NCBI RefSeq assembly: GCF_000406925.1
Contig: NZ_KE136347.1
Location: 410,025-474,024, forward strand
Reading direction: 5' to 3'
Origin: Enterococcus columbae DSM 7374 = ATCC 51263
GTDB lineage: Bacteria; Bacillota; Bacilli; Lactobacillales; Enterococcaceae
DNA: 64,000 nucleotides
In this document: one piece after another, positions 27,163 to 35,832 of the stretch
Layout of the letters: the number at the start of each line of letters is the position of its first letter
Position numbering within the stretch: position 1 is the first letter of the stretch
The notes under the pieces: model-generated
Database searches by the model: none
Told to the model about the DNA's origin: nothing
Seen by the model: only the letters and a program-made list of their open reading frames with translations
Made by a program: the position numbers and the translations under genes

Positions 27163-28581
27163 TTAAGTATTTTTTTTTGGTTCGTATGATGGAAGGATAA
27201 TTTGTACGCAAGCATATCCCTCTGGCGTATTAGATAAATAAAGTTCGCCACCGTTTGCTCTAAGCACATTTGCCACGAAATACAATCCCATTCCTTTGAT
27301 TGTTTGGAGATGATTTTGACTTTCAGAAAAGCCTTTATCTGTTGCATGAGTTAACGCAGCATTTGAAAAGCAAGATCCAGAATTAATAACTTTATATTCG
27401 GCTTTTTCATTTGTAACCATAAAACTTAGATTAATTGACTGGGGAGAACGCCCATGCTCACAAGCATTAAGAATAATATTAGTTAAGGCTTGGTAAAGTG
27501 TACTTTCTTCAATCATTGTATAGGCTCCAGTCTTATGAAATTGACTTTTCCACTTGTTCCCATAGTGCTTACTTAGCATTTGACCTTCTTGCTCTATTTT
27601 TCGATTGAATTGATTGAATGCTAAGGGTTCCTTGACAGCATCTTCATTGCTAAATTGTCGTTGTAATCTATCTGCGACTTCAGATAATCGATTCAAGTTA
27701 AAAATAATTGACTCCGTATATGTCACTAGACTTGAATATAGCTGTTCTTTTTCGTTATCAGAACTTGCTTTATTTAGTTGATTGAGATCTTCTTTCATAA
27801 ATTCAGCATTTGCACGCGCAACAGTCAATGGCGAACGATAATCATGCAGCATTTGAGTTGTTTGCTCTCTTATTTTATGCTCGCTTGACCAAAGCGCTTC
27901 TAAAGTTGCTTTTAAATCAATGCGCATATGCTCTGTAAGGCTTCCTAGTTCCTTAAATTCAGAGATTGTTAGTGTGGGAACAGGAATCGTTAAATCACCT
28001 TGACCAATTGCAATAAGAGCGTTTTGTAGGGGAAACACGTCTTTATAAATTCGTTTAGTAATTGATTTTGCAAACCACATAGTTGGAATAAAAATAATAA
28101 GAGCAATTATGAGTAAAAACAACAGTTCCACACTTGGGAGATGTGCATTTGCCCAATCTGATGAATAAAATACACCAATATTATATTTAAAAATGCAGAT
28201 GCCGTCTTTATATACAACCTTTAAAAAGTAATCTTTAGAGGAGGTTTGTTTTCCTTTCAAATAGGCCAGTGCATTTTTTTTATTCTTAGGTGTCATATTC
28301 GATTGGATTATTTTATTTTCTTGGTTTAGTTGAATGTAGCCAATATTACTAGGTACCCAGGTTGGATTGAAACTTTGACTAGAGATTATCTTTTGTTTTA
28401 AGGATTCGACTTGTTTTTCTTCGTGATTGGCAAAAGTGTATAAATCATATTTAACACCATAATTGAAGCCAATATATAATAGGAGAAAGAGAAAGCCAAT
28501 AATAGCTATGAAGATTAAGGAGTAGATCGATAATATGCTTTTTAAGCTATTTTTTCTGGAATATAGTTTTTTTATTCCCAT
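27163..28581 (-). CDS. Sensor histidine kinase (CprK/lantibiotic type)
   Basis: The 472-residue kinase has a transmembrane helix near 15-38, an extracellular domain of about 100 residues, a second helix near 145-168, a HAMP-like linker, the H-box LHDYRSPLTV, and a HATPase domain with NACEHG and KGMGLYFV. The HDYRSPL box and gene order fit kinases that control lantibiotic/cationic peptide transporters. ATG 28581 overlaps the regulator stop by ten bases; a TTG at 28599 is less likely. Confidence 0.85.
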   Translation of the reverse strand: MGIKKLYSRKNSLKSILSIYSLIFIAIIGFLFLLLYIGFNYGVKYDLYTFANHEEKQVESLKQKIISSQSFNPTWVPSNIGYIQLNQENKIIQSNMTPKNKKNALAYLKGKQTSSKDYFLKVVYKDGICIFKYNIGVFYSSDWANAHLPSVELLFLLIIALIIFIPTMWFAKSITKRIYKDVFPLQNALIAIGQGDLTIPVPTLTISEFKELGSLTEHMRIDLKATLEALWSSEHKIREQTTQMLHDYRSPLTVARANAEFMKEDLNQLNKASSDNEKEQLYSSLVTYTESIIFNLNRLSEVADRLQRQFSNEDAVKEPLAFNQFNRKIEQEGQMLSKHYGNKWKSQFHKTGAYTMIEESTLYQALTNIILNACEHGRSPQSINLSFMVTNEKAEYKVINSGSCFSNAALTHATDKGFSESQNHLQTIKGMGLYFVANVLRANGGELYLSNTPEGYACVQIILPSYEPKKNT

Positions 28582-29234
28582 TTGTAGCCAACTCCCCAAA
28601 TAGTTTTAATTGGATCCAGCTGATAGCTGGAGAATTTTTTCCGAATATTTTTTATGTGTTCTACTATGGCTGCGGATGCTGATTCGGTCCAGTATCCACC
28701 GACCAATTCGAGAATATGCTCTCGCGAAAAAACCTGTCCTTTATGCCTAGCTAAGAGTTCACAAATCTCATATTCCATTTTGGTAAATTTAATTGTTTCT
28801 CCGTTAATTTGGATTTCTTTGGCTGTTAATAGAAAACGAATCTCTCCAAAAGATAGCGAAGCATGATGAACTCGTTGTTCTCTCCTTAGATGTGCCTGTA
28901 CGCGACTAACTAATTCTAAAGGGGTAAACGGCTTACGAATATAATCATCCCCACCAAGTGCCAATCCCTGAGCAACATCAGTTTCTTTGGATTTGGCGGT
29001 GAGAAATATGATAGGACAATCGACTTTTTCACGGACGTTTCTACAAAGCTCAAAACCATCCATATCTGGCATCATTACATCAAAAATCATCAAATCGAAT
29101 TGATTGAGGGGTAAGCTTAAGACTTCTTTGGCCGAGGAACATGTATAGACAGAGTATTGTGCGCGTTTTAAGCTTTTCTCTATAACCGCTTGAATTTGTT
29201 CATCGTCATCAACAACAAGAATGTTTTGTCCCAT
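28572..29234 (-). CDS. OmpR/PhoB-family response regulator
   Basis: 220 residues: receiver domain with the DDD acidic pocket, phosphorylated aspartate in MIFDVMMPDMDG, K in RKPFTPLEL, then a winged-helix DNA-binding domain ending in GVGYKWE. The ATG at 29234 has AAGGA six bases upstream. It follows the two permease genes and pairs with the overlapping kinase. Its likely target is the repeat pair at 31511-31528. Confidence 0.9.
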   Translation of the reverse strand: MGQNILVVDDDEQIQAVIEKSLKRAQYSVYTCSSAKEVLSLPLNQFDLMIFDVMMPDMDGFELCRNVREKVDCPIIFLTAKSKETDVAQGLALGGDDYIRKPFTPLELVSRVQAHLRREQRVHHASLSFGEIRFLLTAKEIQINGETIKFTKMEYEICELLARHKGQVFSREHILELVGGYWTESASAAIVEHIKNIRKKFSSYQLDPIKTIWGVGYKWE

Positions 29235-29257
29235 ATTTTTTCCTTCTTTCATCAAAA

Positions 29258-29998
29258 TTATTCATCATTATTCTCAGGTCTACCATCCCATTTATTAAAC
29301 CATTTTGGAATAATAATTACAACAGCGAGAGTAACAAGGATACATACCAACAAACCATATCGTAGCTCAGAGGAAATTTGAAGAATATAATTTGGATGAA
29401 AAGTATCTAAGAGCATAAGTGATGAGAATCTAACTGCCCAAGCTGGTGGCAGGTAATACCAAATTTTATCCAAAAGTCCCGTGCATGCTAAGGCGCCGAT
29501 TAAAAAGAAAATTGCTCCAGAACCTACTGCCCAGGATGTTCCAAATTTCAAAACAATAAATAGATGGATAAAAATGAGACAAGTAAGTGGAATAAGCATA
29601 AGAATGGTCGTCAAGATATAGGATAGAATAATCATTTTCCCATATAACAAAGCAAATCCTATAACAGCAAGTATCAAGCTGAGGCTAATCATGATTGTTA
29701 ATAAAATAATTATCGATAGAAGCAGTTTAATGCGGGATTTTCCAATGCATAAAAGATTAAAAAATGCCCCTGCACGTTGTTCTTGCTGCATGATACCAGT
29801 ACACAATATCACAACTAGGCTATCCATAAATAAGGATAGTGCTTGAAAAAAACCAGTGATATTTTGTTCGTTACTCCATGAAGTAATGGAATAATAGGTG
29901 ATAAAGAGTCCAACAAGTAAAATCGGCCAAAGAATAGCTAGATAGATTAGGGGGCTTTTTAGTATTTTATACATCTGTGAATATAAATATCTAATCAT
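29258..29998 (-). CDS. Lantibiotic-type ABC permease subunit (MutG/EpiG-like)
   Basis: 246 residues with about six membrane helices. It is the second of two similar-sized permeases after an ATPase, as in LanFEG immunity and CprABC resistance transporters. The sequence starts MIRYLYSQMYKILKSPLIY. Such transporters remove antimicrobial peptides from the membrane. Sequence divergence between permeases makes the exact subfamily tentative. Confidence 0.75.
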   Translation of the reverse strand: MIRYLYSQMYKILKSPLIYLAILWPILLVGLFITYYSITSWSNEQNITGFFQALSLFMDSLVVILCTGIMQQEQRAGAFFNLLCIGKSRIKLLLSIIILLTIMISLSLILAVIGFALLYGKMIILSYILTTILMLIPLTCLIFIHLFIVLKFGTSWAVGSGAIFFLIGALACTGLLDKIWYYLPPAWAVRFSSLMLLDTFHPNYILQISSELRYGLLVCILVTLAVVIIIPKWFNKWDGRPENNDE

Positions 29999-30004
29999 CG
30001 AATC

Positions 30005-30754
30005 TTACCTCGCTTCTGATTTTGTATAAAGTTTAGTTGAAATAACAGATAAAATTGTTGTTAATATTACAGAGGAAACTAGGGCAATAAAAGTATCGTA
30101 AGAGTGAGTATAGCTCAGATTTTTTTCAATCGGTAAACCATTTGGTAAAAGTCCCAACACAGAAATCATGGAACGATTGACCCATGCCCAAGGGCAAAAC
30201 AGCCAGTATGGTTTAAGCGCTAATAACACACCCGAAAAAGAAGTCACTAAATTTAAAATGACCGAGAAAATAAGTCCTAATTTTTTTGAAAGAATAAAGC
30301 AAAAGGGGATTTGCCACATCGTTGTAATAAACATAACTATAATTCCGGAAAATATGGAAACAAGACTTAATTGCTTAATCTGATTGATTCCAAACAAGCT
30401 GAAAATAAAGGGAACACAAACAACAGCGATACTTAGGAGCAAGCAGGAAAGAAAGGCATAAAATAAAACTATTAAAAGTTTGCAGCTCCATATTTTATCC
30501 TGAGAAATAGGGAGGCTACGAATGGCGCGTAGTCCGTGCTTTTTGTTATCAATATTAACTGCTGTTGCACTAATTAAGGAGAAAGTGACGGGTAAAAAAA
30601 CCACATAATACCAATTAAATAGGTTCAAAGAAAAATAACCTTGTTGAACAAGTGCCATTAGTGTCAGACATAGTGGACTAGCGATGGCAATCCTCCTAGT
30701 AGCACTTCTTTTTGTCTTTAAAAATTCAGATAATAGTATATTTGTATTAATCAT
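30005..30754 (-). CDS. Lantibiotic-type ABC permease subunit (MutE/EpiE-like)
   Basis: 249 residues, about six membrane helices, starting MINTNILLSEFLKTKRSATR, typical of LanE/CprB permeases. The ATG at 30754 follows AAGGAGGATCCC and overlaps the ATPase stop by 8 bases. It should pair with the next permease and the ATPase. Confidence 0.78.
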   Translation of the reverse strand: MINTNILLSEFLKTKRSATRRIAIASPLCLTLMALVQQGYFSLNLFNWYYVVFLPVTFSLISATAVNIDNKKHGLRAIRSLPISQDKIWSCKLLIVLFYAFLSCLLLSIAVVCVPFIFSLFGINQIKQLSLVSIFSGIIVMFITTMWQIPFCFILSKKLGLIFSVILNLVTSFSGVLLALKPYWLFCPWAWVNRSMISVLGLLPNGLPIEKNLSYTHSYDTFIALVSSVILTTILSVISTKLYTKSEAR

Positions 30755-31457
30755 GGGATCCTCCTTGTTGGTGACTAACAACCTCCATAAAAAGTTTTTC
30801 TAAATCAACTGATGGATCAAATGCACCTTGATATCCTAAGTGACCAGCTGCAATGATTCCTATATAATCTACGACATGTTCAACTTCAGATAAAATGTGT
30901 GAAGATAGAATAACGGTAGTTCCTTGTTGCGAAAAAAGCTGAATTAGTTTTCTTAGCTCCTTTATTGCAATTGGATCAAGTCCATTTGTAGGCTCATCGA
31001 GGATTAAAAGCTTAGGCTTGCTAAGCAGTGCCAAAGCTATTCCTAGCCGTTGTTTCATTCCCATGGAAAATTGTCCCACACGTTTTTTCCCTGTGTTTGT
31101 AAGACTTACAATTTGTAAAACTTCTTGAATTCTTTCTTTCTCAATTCCTAGAGCCAGTGAACGCACACGACAATTCTCATACGCAGTTAAGTTGGGATAG
31201 AGTGGTGGATTTTCAATTAATGCACCAATTTCGGAAAGATTTGCACGATTCCAAGGACTATTATTGAATATCATTTTCCCGGATGTAGGTGTAATCATTC
31301 CGCAAATCATTTTGAGAAGGGTGGATTTTCCAGCGCCATTTGGTCCCAATAAGCCATATATTTTTCCACGAGGTACATTAATATTGATATTCTCTACCGC
31401 CTTTTGTTTTCCAAATTGCTTTGATAAATTTTTAGTCTGTAAAATAAAATCGTTCAT
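30747..31457 (-). CDS. Lantibiotic-type ABC transporter ATPase (LanF/CprA-like)
   Basis: 236-residue ATPase with Walker A GPNGAGKST, signature SMGMKQR, Walker B LLILDEP and H-loop SSHIL. The short length and IENPPLYPNLTAYENCRV segment are typical of BcrA/LanF proteins. The ATG at 31457 has AAGGAGG upstream; in-frame codons to 31544 precede the promoter and are not used. It is the first gene of the five-gene operon with two permeases, regulator and kinase. Confidence 0.87.
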   Translation of the reverse strand: MNDFILQTKNLSKQFGKQKAVENININVPRGKIYGLLGPNGAGKSTLLKMICGMITPTSGKMIFNNSPWNRANLSEIGALIENPPLYPNLTAYENCRVRSLALGIEKERIQEVLQIVSLTNTGKKRVGQFSMGMKQRLGIALALLSKPKLLILDEPTNGLDPIAIKELRKLIQLFSQQGTTVILSSHILSEVEHVVDYIGIIAAGHLGYQGAFDPSVDLEKLFMEVVSHQQGGSHD

Positions 31458-31494
31458 AATGTATGATCCTCCTTGTTTTTTCTTTACATGAGTC

Positions 31495-31528
31495 ATTTTA
31501 GGGTAAAAAAATAAGGAATTTATAAGGA
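31495..31528 (-). promoter_or_regulatory. Regulated promoter with 11-bp-spaced repeats
   Basis: On the - strand TCCTTAT occurs twice with an 11-base period (31528-31522 and 31517-31511), then TAAAAT at 31500-31495 as -10. The repeats occupy the -35 region, where no good -35 exists. This is the usual layout of an OmpR-type activator box, probably for the operon's own regulator. Confidence 0.6.
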
Positions 31529-31620
31529 GGGTAGAAATAGCCAAATTTTCTAATATTTAAAGTGACTGGATATGCGGCTTTATGACAGAATAAATCAAGC
31601 AAAACAAGATTAAAATAACA

Positions 31621-31649
31621 AGGATGGTGTAGAGCCATCCTCTATTTTT
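31621..31649 (+). terminator. Orphan terminator-like hairpin (copy A)
   Basis: AGGATGG pairs with CCATCCT, followed by CTATTTTT. No + strand gene lies directly upstream. Similar hairpins occur at 37589-37609 and 46398-46424. Confidence 0.6.
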
Positions 31650-31759
31650 GTGGAAAAGCAGAGAAAATTTACTTATTGCATTTTGATATGAGATTATCAA
31701 TATCCAGGGAATAATTACAGTTATCATTAGATATAATTAGTAGAAGGATACGGCCTATC

Positions 31760-31798
31760 TTGACAAAATAGGTGTATATGTTTATAATTATGAACATA
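31760..31798 (+). promoter_or_regulatory. EXLDI operon promoter with palindromic operator
   Basis: TTGACA (31760-31765), 17 bases, TATAAT (31783-31788) is a consensus promoter. A 22-base palindrome (31777-31798), half-sites TATGTT and AACATA, matching at 20 of 22 positions, covers the -10. A repressor bound there would shut the promoter. Confidence 0.75.
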
Positions 31799-31851
31799 AC
31801 CATAAAGGCGATAAAAACGTATATTACTTAATGAAACGAGGAGGTATGGTT

Positions 31852-32358
31852 ATGGCTACAAAAAATATCTATGTTGCAGAGGCAGATTTACATTTATTTG
31901 ATGAGGCAGCGCAGTATGCTGGAAGTGTTTCTGCTGCAGTTGTTCAGGCCCTTCAGGATTTTCTCAAGGTTCAACGCTACAAAAGTGAAGGTTATGATGA
32001 GATAGAGTTGAACCTTTATGAGAAAGGGGTAAGAAGAAAGGTGATGTTCTATGGTATGGAGATTACTCGTGTAGAACGTCCGGTAGAAGGTGGTACAAGG
32101 ATTGATACAATATATAAAACGGCAAAAGAGCAGCTAGCAGTGGCTACAAAAATTCGTAAGGCGCTTCCTGATTGGGCGAAAGGAAATTCACGTGTATGGG
32201 AAAACCCACAGTCTTGGTCACATGATTTTTGGAATCTAGGAGATAGAGTGTTAAATGTATATCCGGACATAGAGAGCCTAAAGGAGAAGGATACGTATCT
32301 GGCCGAGTGCTGTGAATCTTCTCTTTCGGCAAAGCCTTATGAGTTTTTGGATATTTAG
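31852..32358 (+). CDS. EXLDI family protein (ribbon-helix-helix-like N-terminus)
   Basis: The 168-residue protein ends in the diagnostic E-x-L-D-I motif (YEFLDI). Function of the family is not established. The N-terminal 45 residues (KNIYVAEADLHLFDEAAQ, SVSAAVVQALQDFL) look like a ribbon-helix-helix DNA-binding domain, which would make it a transcription factor; this is inference. ATG 31852 has AGGAGG seven bases upstream; ATGs at 31831 and 31846 do not. It precedes a two-component system by 36 bases in one transcription unit and may bind the palindrome in its own promoter. Confidence 0.8.
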   Translation: MATKNIYVAEADLHLFDEAAQYAGSVSAAVVQALQDFLKVQRYKSEGYDEIELNLYEKGVRRKVMFYGMEITRVERPVEGGTRIDTIYKTAKEQLAVATKIRKALPDWAKGNSRVWENPQSWSHDFWNLGDRVLNVYPDIESLKEKDTYLAECCESSLSAKPYEFLDI

Positions 32359-32394
32359 AGTAAATAATAAAATGAAATGGCTGGGGTGATTTAT

Positions 32395-33099
32395 TTGAAC
32401 AATGTTTTAATGATAGATGATGATTTGAGGCTATGTGATGTCATAAAAAAAGCTATGGCTGCGGAAGATGTTGCATTGGATTTTTGCGAGTCTGGGTTAG
32501 AAGGAATTTCTAAGCTAAAATCTGGCAACTATCAGGCGGTTGTGCTGGATGTCATGCTCCCGGGTATGGACGGCTTTGAAACCCTTCGACAAATTCGAGA
32601 ATTTAGCAATATTCCTATACTAATGCTTACTGCAAGAACAGACAGTATCCTAAAAATCGAAGGATTTAGAACCGGTGCGGATGATTATCTAACGAAACCG
32701 TTTGAGCTACCCGAGCTTGTTGTTAGAATTTTATCTTTGATTCGCCGCTACACTGTATTTAATGGAATTGAAGAAGTAAATGCAGAAATATGCTTTGATG
32801 GTCTGAAGATCCTTCCTGATGACCGCTCTGTACATGGTGAATTTGGTATATGTGAACTTCATCCAAAGGAGTATGAGATTCTATTTTTCTTAGCAAAAAA
32901 TCAGGGTAAAATTTTGACGAAGCAATCTATTTACGAATCCGTATGGAAGGACGAGTATATTTACGATGATAACAACATCATGGCAGTGATCAGTAGATTA
33001 CGAAAGAAGTTACAAACTGTTACAAATATGAATGACTATATAGAAACGGTAAAGGGTGTCGGCTATAGATTTAATAAAAAATATAGGAGGCAGACCTGA
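32395..33099 (+). CDS. OmpR/PhoB-family response regulator
   Basis: 234 residues: receiver domain (MIDDD, phosphorylated aspartate in VVLDVMLPGMDG, K in TKPFELPEL) and a C-terminal winged helix ending VKGVGYRF. The TTG at 32395 has GGGGTGA five bases upstream; ATG 32377 overlaps the ribosome site region. It pairs with the kinase one base downstream, and probably binds the tandem repeats at 34057-34089. Confidence 0.88.
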   Translation: MNNVLMIDDDLRLCDVIKKAMAAEDVALDFCESGLEGISKLKSGNYQAVVLDVMLPGMDGFETLRQIREFSNIPILMLTARTDSILKIEGFRTGADDYLTKPFELPELVVRILSLIRRYTVFNGIEEVNAEICFDGLKILPDDRSVHGEFGICELHPKEYEILFFLAKNQGKILTKQSIYESVWKDEYIYDDNNIMAVISRLRKKLQTVTNMNDYIETVKGVGYRFNKKYRRQT

Positions 33100-33100
33100 T

Positions 33101-34009
33101 ATGAATCTATATATTTTTGTGATTATAATTTTGCTGGCTGTCGTTCTTTTTGGAGTTTTTCAATACTACAAGTTGAAAAAAAGCATGAATGAAATCGTAG
33201 AGGTTTTGATGGATGTAGATAGTGGTAACGGCAATAGGAGAATATTATCGAAACCACGAGATTTTCTATCACCTGTTGCTTTTCGCATCAACCATACAAT
33301 TGCAGATTATGAAGATCAAATTTCGCAACTGAGAGTAAAAGAAAAAACGACCAATCAGCTGCTGACAAGCTTTTCCCATGATATACGTACACCTCTAACG
33401 GTAATACGTGCGTATTTAGATGCAATAAAAAATGGAACTGTAGTTGGAGAAGAAAAAGAAGCCTATTTAGAAGTGATAAGAGAAAAAGCAGCGGATCTTA
33501 GCTCTTATACAGATAGTATGTTTGAATGGTTTAAACTTAATTCAAAGGAATATGCTTTATACTTCGAGAGTGTGGATATAAATGAATTGACTCGTAGCTA
33601 TTTGGTTAATTGGATTCCCGTTTTTGAAGAAAGAAAAATGGAATATATAGTGGATATACCGGAATATCCATCAAGGGTTTTGGTCGATAAAAATGCGTAT
33701 TCCCGTATATTTGGGAATATTGTCCAAAACGTAATTTCCCATAGTCATGCCGACAAAGTAGAGATTCGGATTGACGATGATAGCGAAAAGGTCAGTGTGA
33801 CAATTAAAGATAACGGTATTGGTATTCCTGAAGAAAGCATTGGTCATGTTTTTGAGCGATTATATAAATGTGATCCTTCACGCAGAGGAAATGGCAGTGG
33901 TCTTGGCTTATCCATTGCGTATGAGCTTGCTCAACTTATGAAAGGAACAATCCTTGTAGAAAGTGTTCCCAATCAGTTTACGCTATTTAAAATTGAGTTT
34001 TGCAAATAG
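33101..34009 (+). CDS. Sensor histidine kinase, single membrane helix
   Basis: 302 residues: one N-terminal transmembrane helix (3-20), almost no extracellular part, H-box SHDIRTPLTVIRAYL, and a HATPase domain with NGIGIPEE and GNGSGLGLSIAY. Kinases without a sensor domain next to ABC transporters often sense through the transporter. ATG 33101 has GGAGG upstream and lies one base after the regulator stop. Confidence 0.88.
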   Translation: MNLYIFVIIILLAVVLFGVFQYYKLKKSMNEIVEVLMDVDSGNGNRRILSKPRDFLSPVAFRINHTIADYEDQISQLRVKEKTTNQLLTSFSHDIRTPLTVIRAYLDAIKNGTVVGEEKEAYLEVIREKAADLSSYTDSMFEWFKLNSKEYALYFESVDINELTRSYLVNWIPVFEERKMEYIVDIPEYPSRVLVDKNAYSRIFGNIVQNVISHSHADKVEIRIDDDSEKVSVTIKDNGIGIPEESIGHVFERLYKCDPSRRGNGSGLGLSIAYELAQLMKGTILVESVPNQFTLFKIEFCK

Positions 34010-34011
34010 TT

Positions 34012-34052
34012 GAAATCTCACGTTTTTCTTATTGACGTGAGATTTTCTTTTC
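34012..34052 (+). terminator. Terminator after the kinase gene
   Basis: AAATCTCACGT pairs with ACGTGAGATTT, followed by TCTTTT. It separates the regulatory genes from the transporter genes. Confidence 0.75.
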
Positions 34053-34056
34053 ATAA

Positions 34057-34112
34057 TTGCAAGGTTATTGCAAGGTTGCTATCAGGTTTGTGTAATGTCC
34101 GGATGATAAAAT
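34057..34112 (+). promoter_or_regulatory. Transporter promoter with tandem response-regulator boxes
   Basis: TTGCAAGGTTA (34057-34067) and TTGCAAGGTTG (34068-34078) are near-perfect 11-base tandem repeats; a third weaker copy with AGGTT spans 34079-34089. The -10 is TAAAAT (34107-34112), and the third copy sits exactly where a -35 would be. Confidence 0.7.
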
Positions 34113-34145
34113 TTTCCATGAAAAGAAAACTTAGGAGGTCTAGGG

Positions 34146-35069
34146 ATGAGTAAATATATTATTGAAACAAATCATTTAACGAAATTCTATGGAGAGCAGA
34201 AAGCTCTGGCGGACATTAATATTCATGTGAAGCGAGGTTCTATTTATGGTTTATTAGGTAGAAATGGTGCCGGTAAAAGTACCCTTATGAAAATCCTTCT
34301 TGGACTCACTTCAGCAAGTGAGGGCGAAACATTTGTTTTCGGTATGAATGTAAAAAAGGACTTGCATAAAATCTTGCCGAGAGTAGGGAATTTGATTGAA
34401 ACCCCCGGATTTTATCCGAATTTGACCGGATATGAAAATTTAAAGTTGTTTGCCAGAATGCGTGGTGTCACGAAGAAAAATGCAATAGAGGAAGCCCTGA
34501 CGCTGGTTGGATTAAACAATGAGAATAAGAAGCTTTTTTCAGAGTATTCACTTGGCATGAAGCAAAGGCTTGCCATTGCTTTGGCGGTAATGCACGATCC
34601 TGAACTGCTAATCTTAGATGAGCCTATCAACGGGTTAGATCCTATTGGAATAGCAGAAGTTAGAAAACTGATACGAAGTTTGTCTGAAGAACGAAGAAAA
34701 ACGATTTTGATTTCAAGCCACATTCTATCGGAAATAGCTTTGGTAGCAGATGATATAGGAATTATTGACCACGGAACTTTATTAGAGGAATCCAGTCTTG
34801 AGGAATTGGAAAATAAAAATAAAGTATCTATTCAGTTCCAGCTTTCAGATGTTGGGCAGGCTTCGATAATCTTGCAGGAAGTATTTAAAACGGATAACTT
34901 TAAGATTTCCGGTAAAGAAAATATTGAGGTATACGACACGAATTTGCCAATCGCAAAAATGAATAAAGCATTTGTAGAAAGTGGAATTGATGTGCATAAG
35001 GCTTATCTATTTGAAGAATCATTAGAAGATTATTTCAAGAAAATTACAGGAGGTGAGGGCATTGCTTGA
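34146..35069 (+). CDS. ABC transporter ATPase (BcrA-like)
   Basis: 307 residues with Walker A GRNGAGKST, signature SLGMKQR, Walker B LLILDEP and SSHIL, then a C-terminal extension of about 90 residues. It resembles bacitracin/lantibiotic resistance ATPases (BcrA). The two following permeases should complete the complex. A TAGGAGGTC ribosome site is present. Confidence 0.9.
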   Translation: MSKYIIETNHLTKFYGEQKALADINIHVKRGSIYGLLGRNGAGKSTLMKILLGLTSASEGETFVFGMNVKKDLHKILPRVGNLIETPGFYPNLTGYENLKLFARMRGVTKKNAIEEALTLVGLNNENKKLFSEYSLGMKQRLAIALAVMHDPELLILDEPINGLDPIGIAEVRKLIRSLSEERRKTILISSHILSEIALVADDIGIIDHGTLLEESSLEELENKNKVSIQFQLSDVGQASIILQEVFKTDNFKISGKENIEVYDTNLPIAKMNKAFVESGIDVHKAYLFEESLEDYFKKITGGEGIA

Positions 35070-35826
35070 TTTGGTACTATGTGAGTTTCAAAAGTTAAAG
35101 AGAAGGAAATTTATCACTTTAACAATGGGTGTAGCCTGCCTTTTTCCGCTTCCTGTTTTGTTTCTTGCTCTTAGGCAGCAACAAGCGTTTTACATGTTAT
35201 TCAGAATGGTATTTATATTTGGAGAAATGCTGTTTTTGCCTTGTGTATTAGGGGTGTTATCGACAATTATTTTCTTAACAGAAGATGAAAATGATGTTTT
35301 AAAAAATATACTGACTGTACCGGTCAGCAGGACAAAAATCTTTCTATCAAAGTGTATTATGCTTATGATACTGGCGATTATTTACTGCTTATTAGAGTTG
35401 AGTGCAAGTATATTATTTGCTTTCATGATCGGAAATGCCACGAACGCATCTTCATTTATATTATTTAGCATTTTAAGCGGTGTATTTATTTTTACTTGTT
35501 CCATGCCGGTCGTGCTATTTGTCATTACATTTGGCAAAAATTTTACAGTATCCAATATTGCGTCATTTATCTATGGAGTTATTTGCTTTGCATTGGCATA
35601 CCTATGCACTGGCCCCGGAGGAGAGGTGCTTCTAAAATCGAAAATAGGAGTGTTGCCAATTGTAATGGTATTTCGATGGTATCTTGGATATTTTCCTTTA
35701 GAGGAACGCTTGGAAAAGTTTAACTTATATGTCGTTCCAACGACTTTGATGTTAGGTTATATATTGATATTCCTTGCAATCACAGTGTTCATTGGAATAT
35801 TGGTGTACAGAAAGAAGGAGGTGTAA
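35062..35826 (+). CDS. ABC-2 type permease
   Basis: 254 residues with six predicted membrane helices and the VPVSRTKIFLSKC loop seen in ABC-2 permeases. The TTG at 35062 has AGGAGG eight bases upstream and overlaps the ATPase gene; the GTG at 35053 overlaps the ribosome site. Confidence 0.82.
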   Translation: MLDLVLCEFQKLKRRKFITLTMGVACLFPLPVLFLALRQQQAFYMLFRMVFIFGEMLFLPCVLGVLSTIIFLTEDENDVLKNILTVPVSRTKIFLSKCIMLMILAIIYCLLELSASILFAFMIGNATNASSFILFSILSGVFIFTCSMPVVLFVITFGKNFTVSNIASFIYGVICFALAYLCTGPGGEVLLKSKIGVLPIVMVFRWYLGYFPLEERLEKFNLYVVPTTLMLGYILIFLAITVFIGILVYRKKEV

Positions 35827-35832
35827 GAGAGA

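Noticed and set aside
34057-34089. CRISPR-like repeat array
   Set aside because: Tandem repeats here are 11 bases without spacers and lie in a promoter; no array or cas genes were seen in the window.
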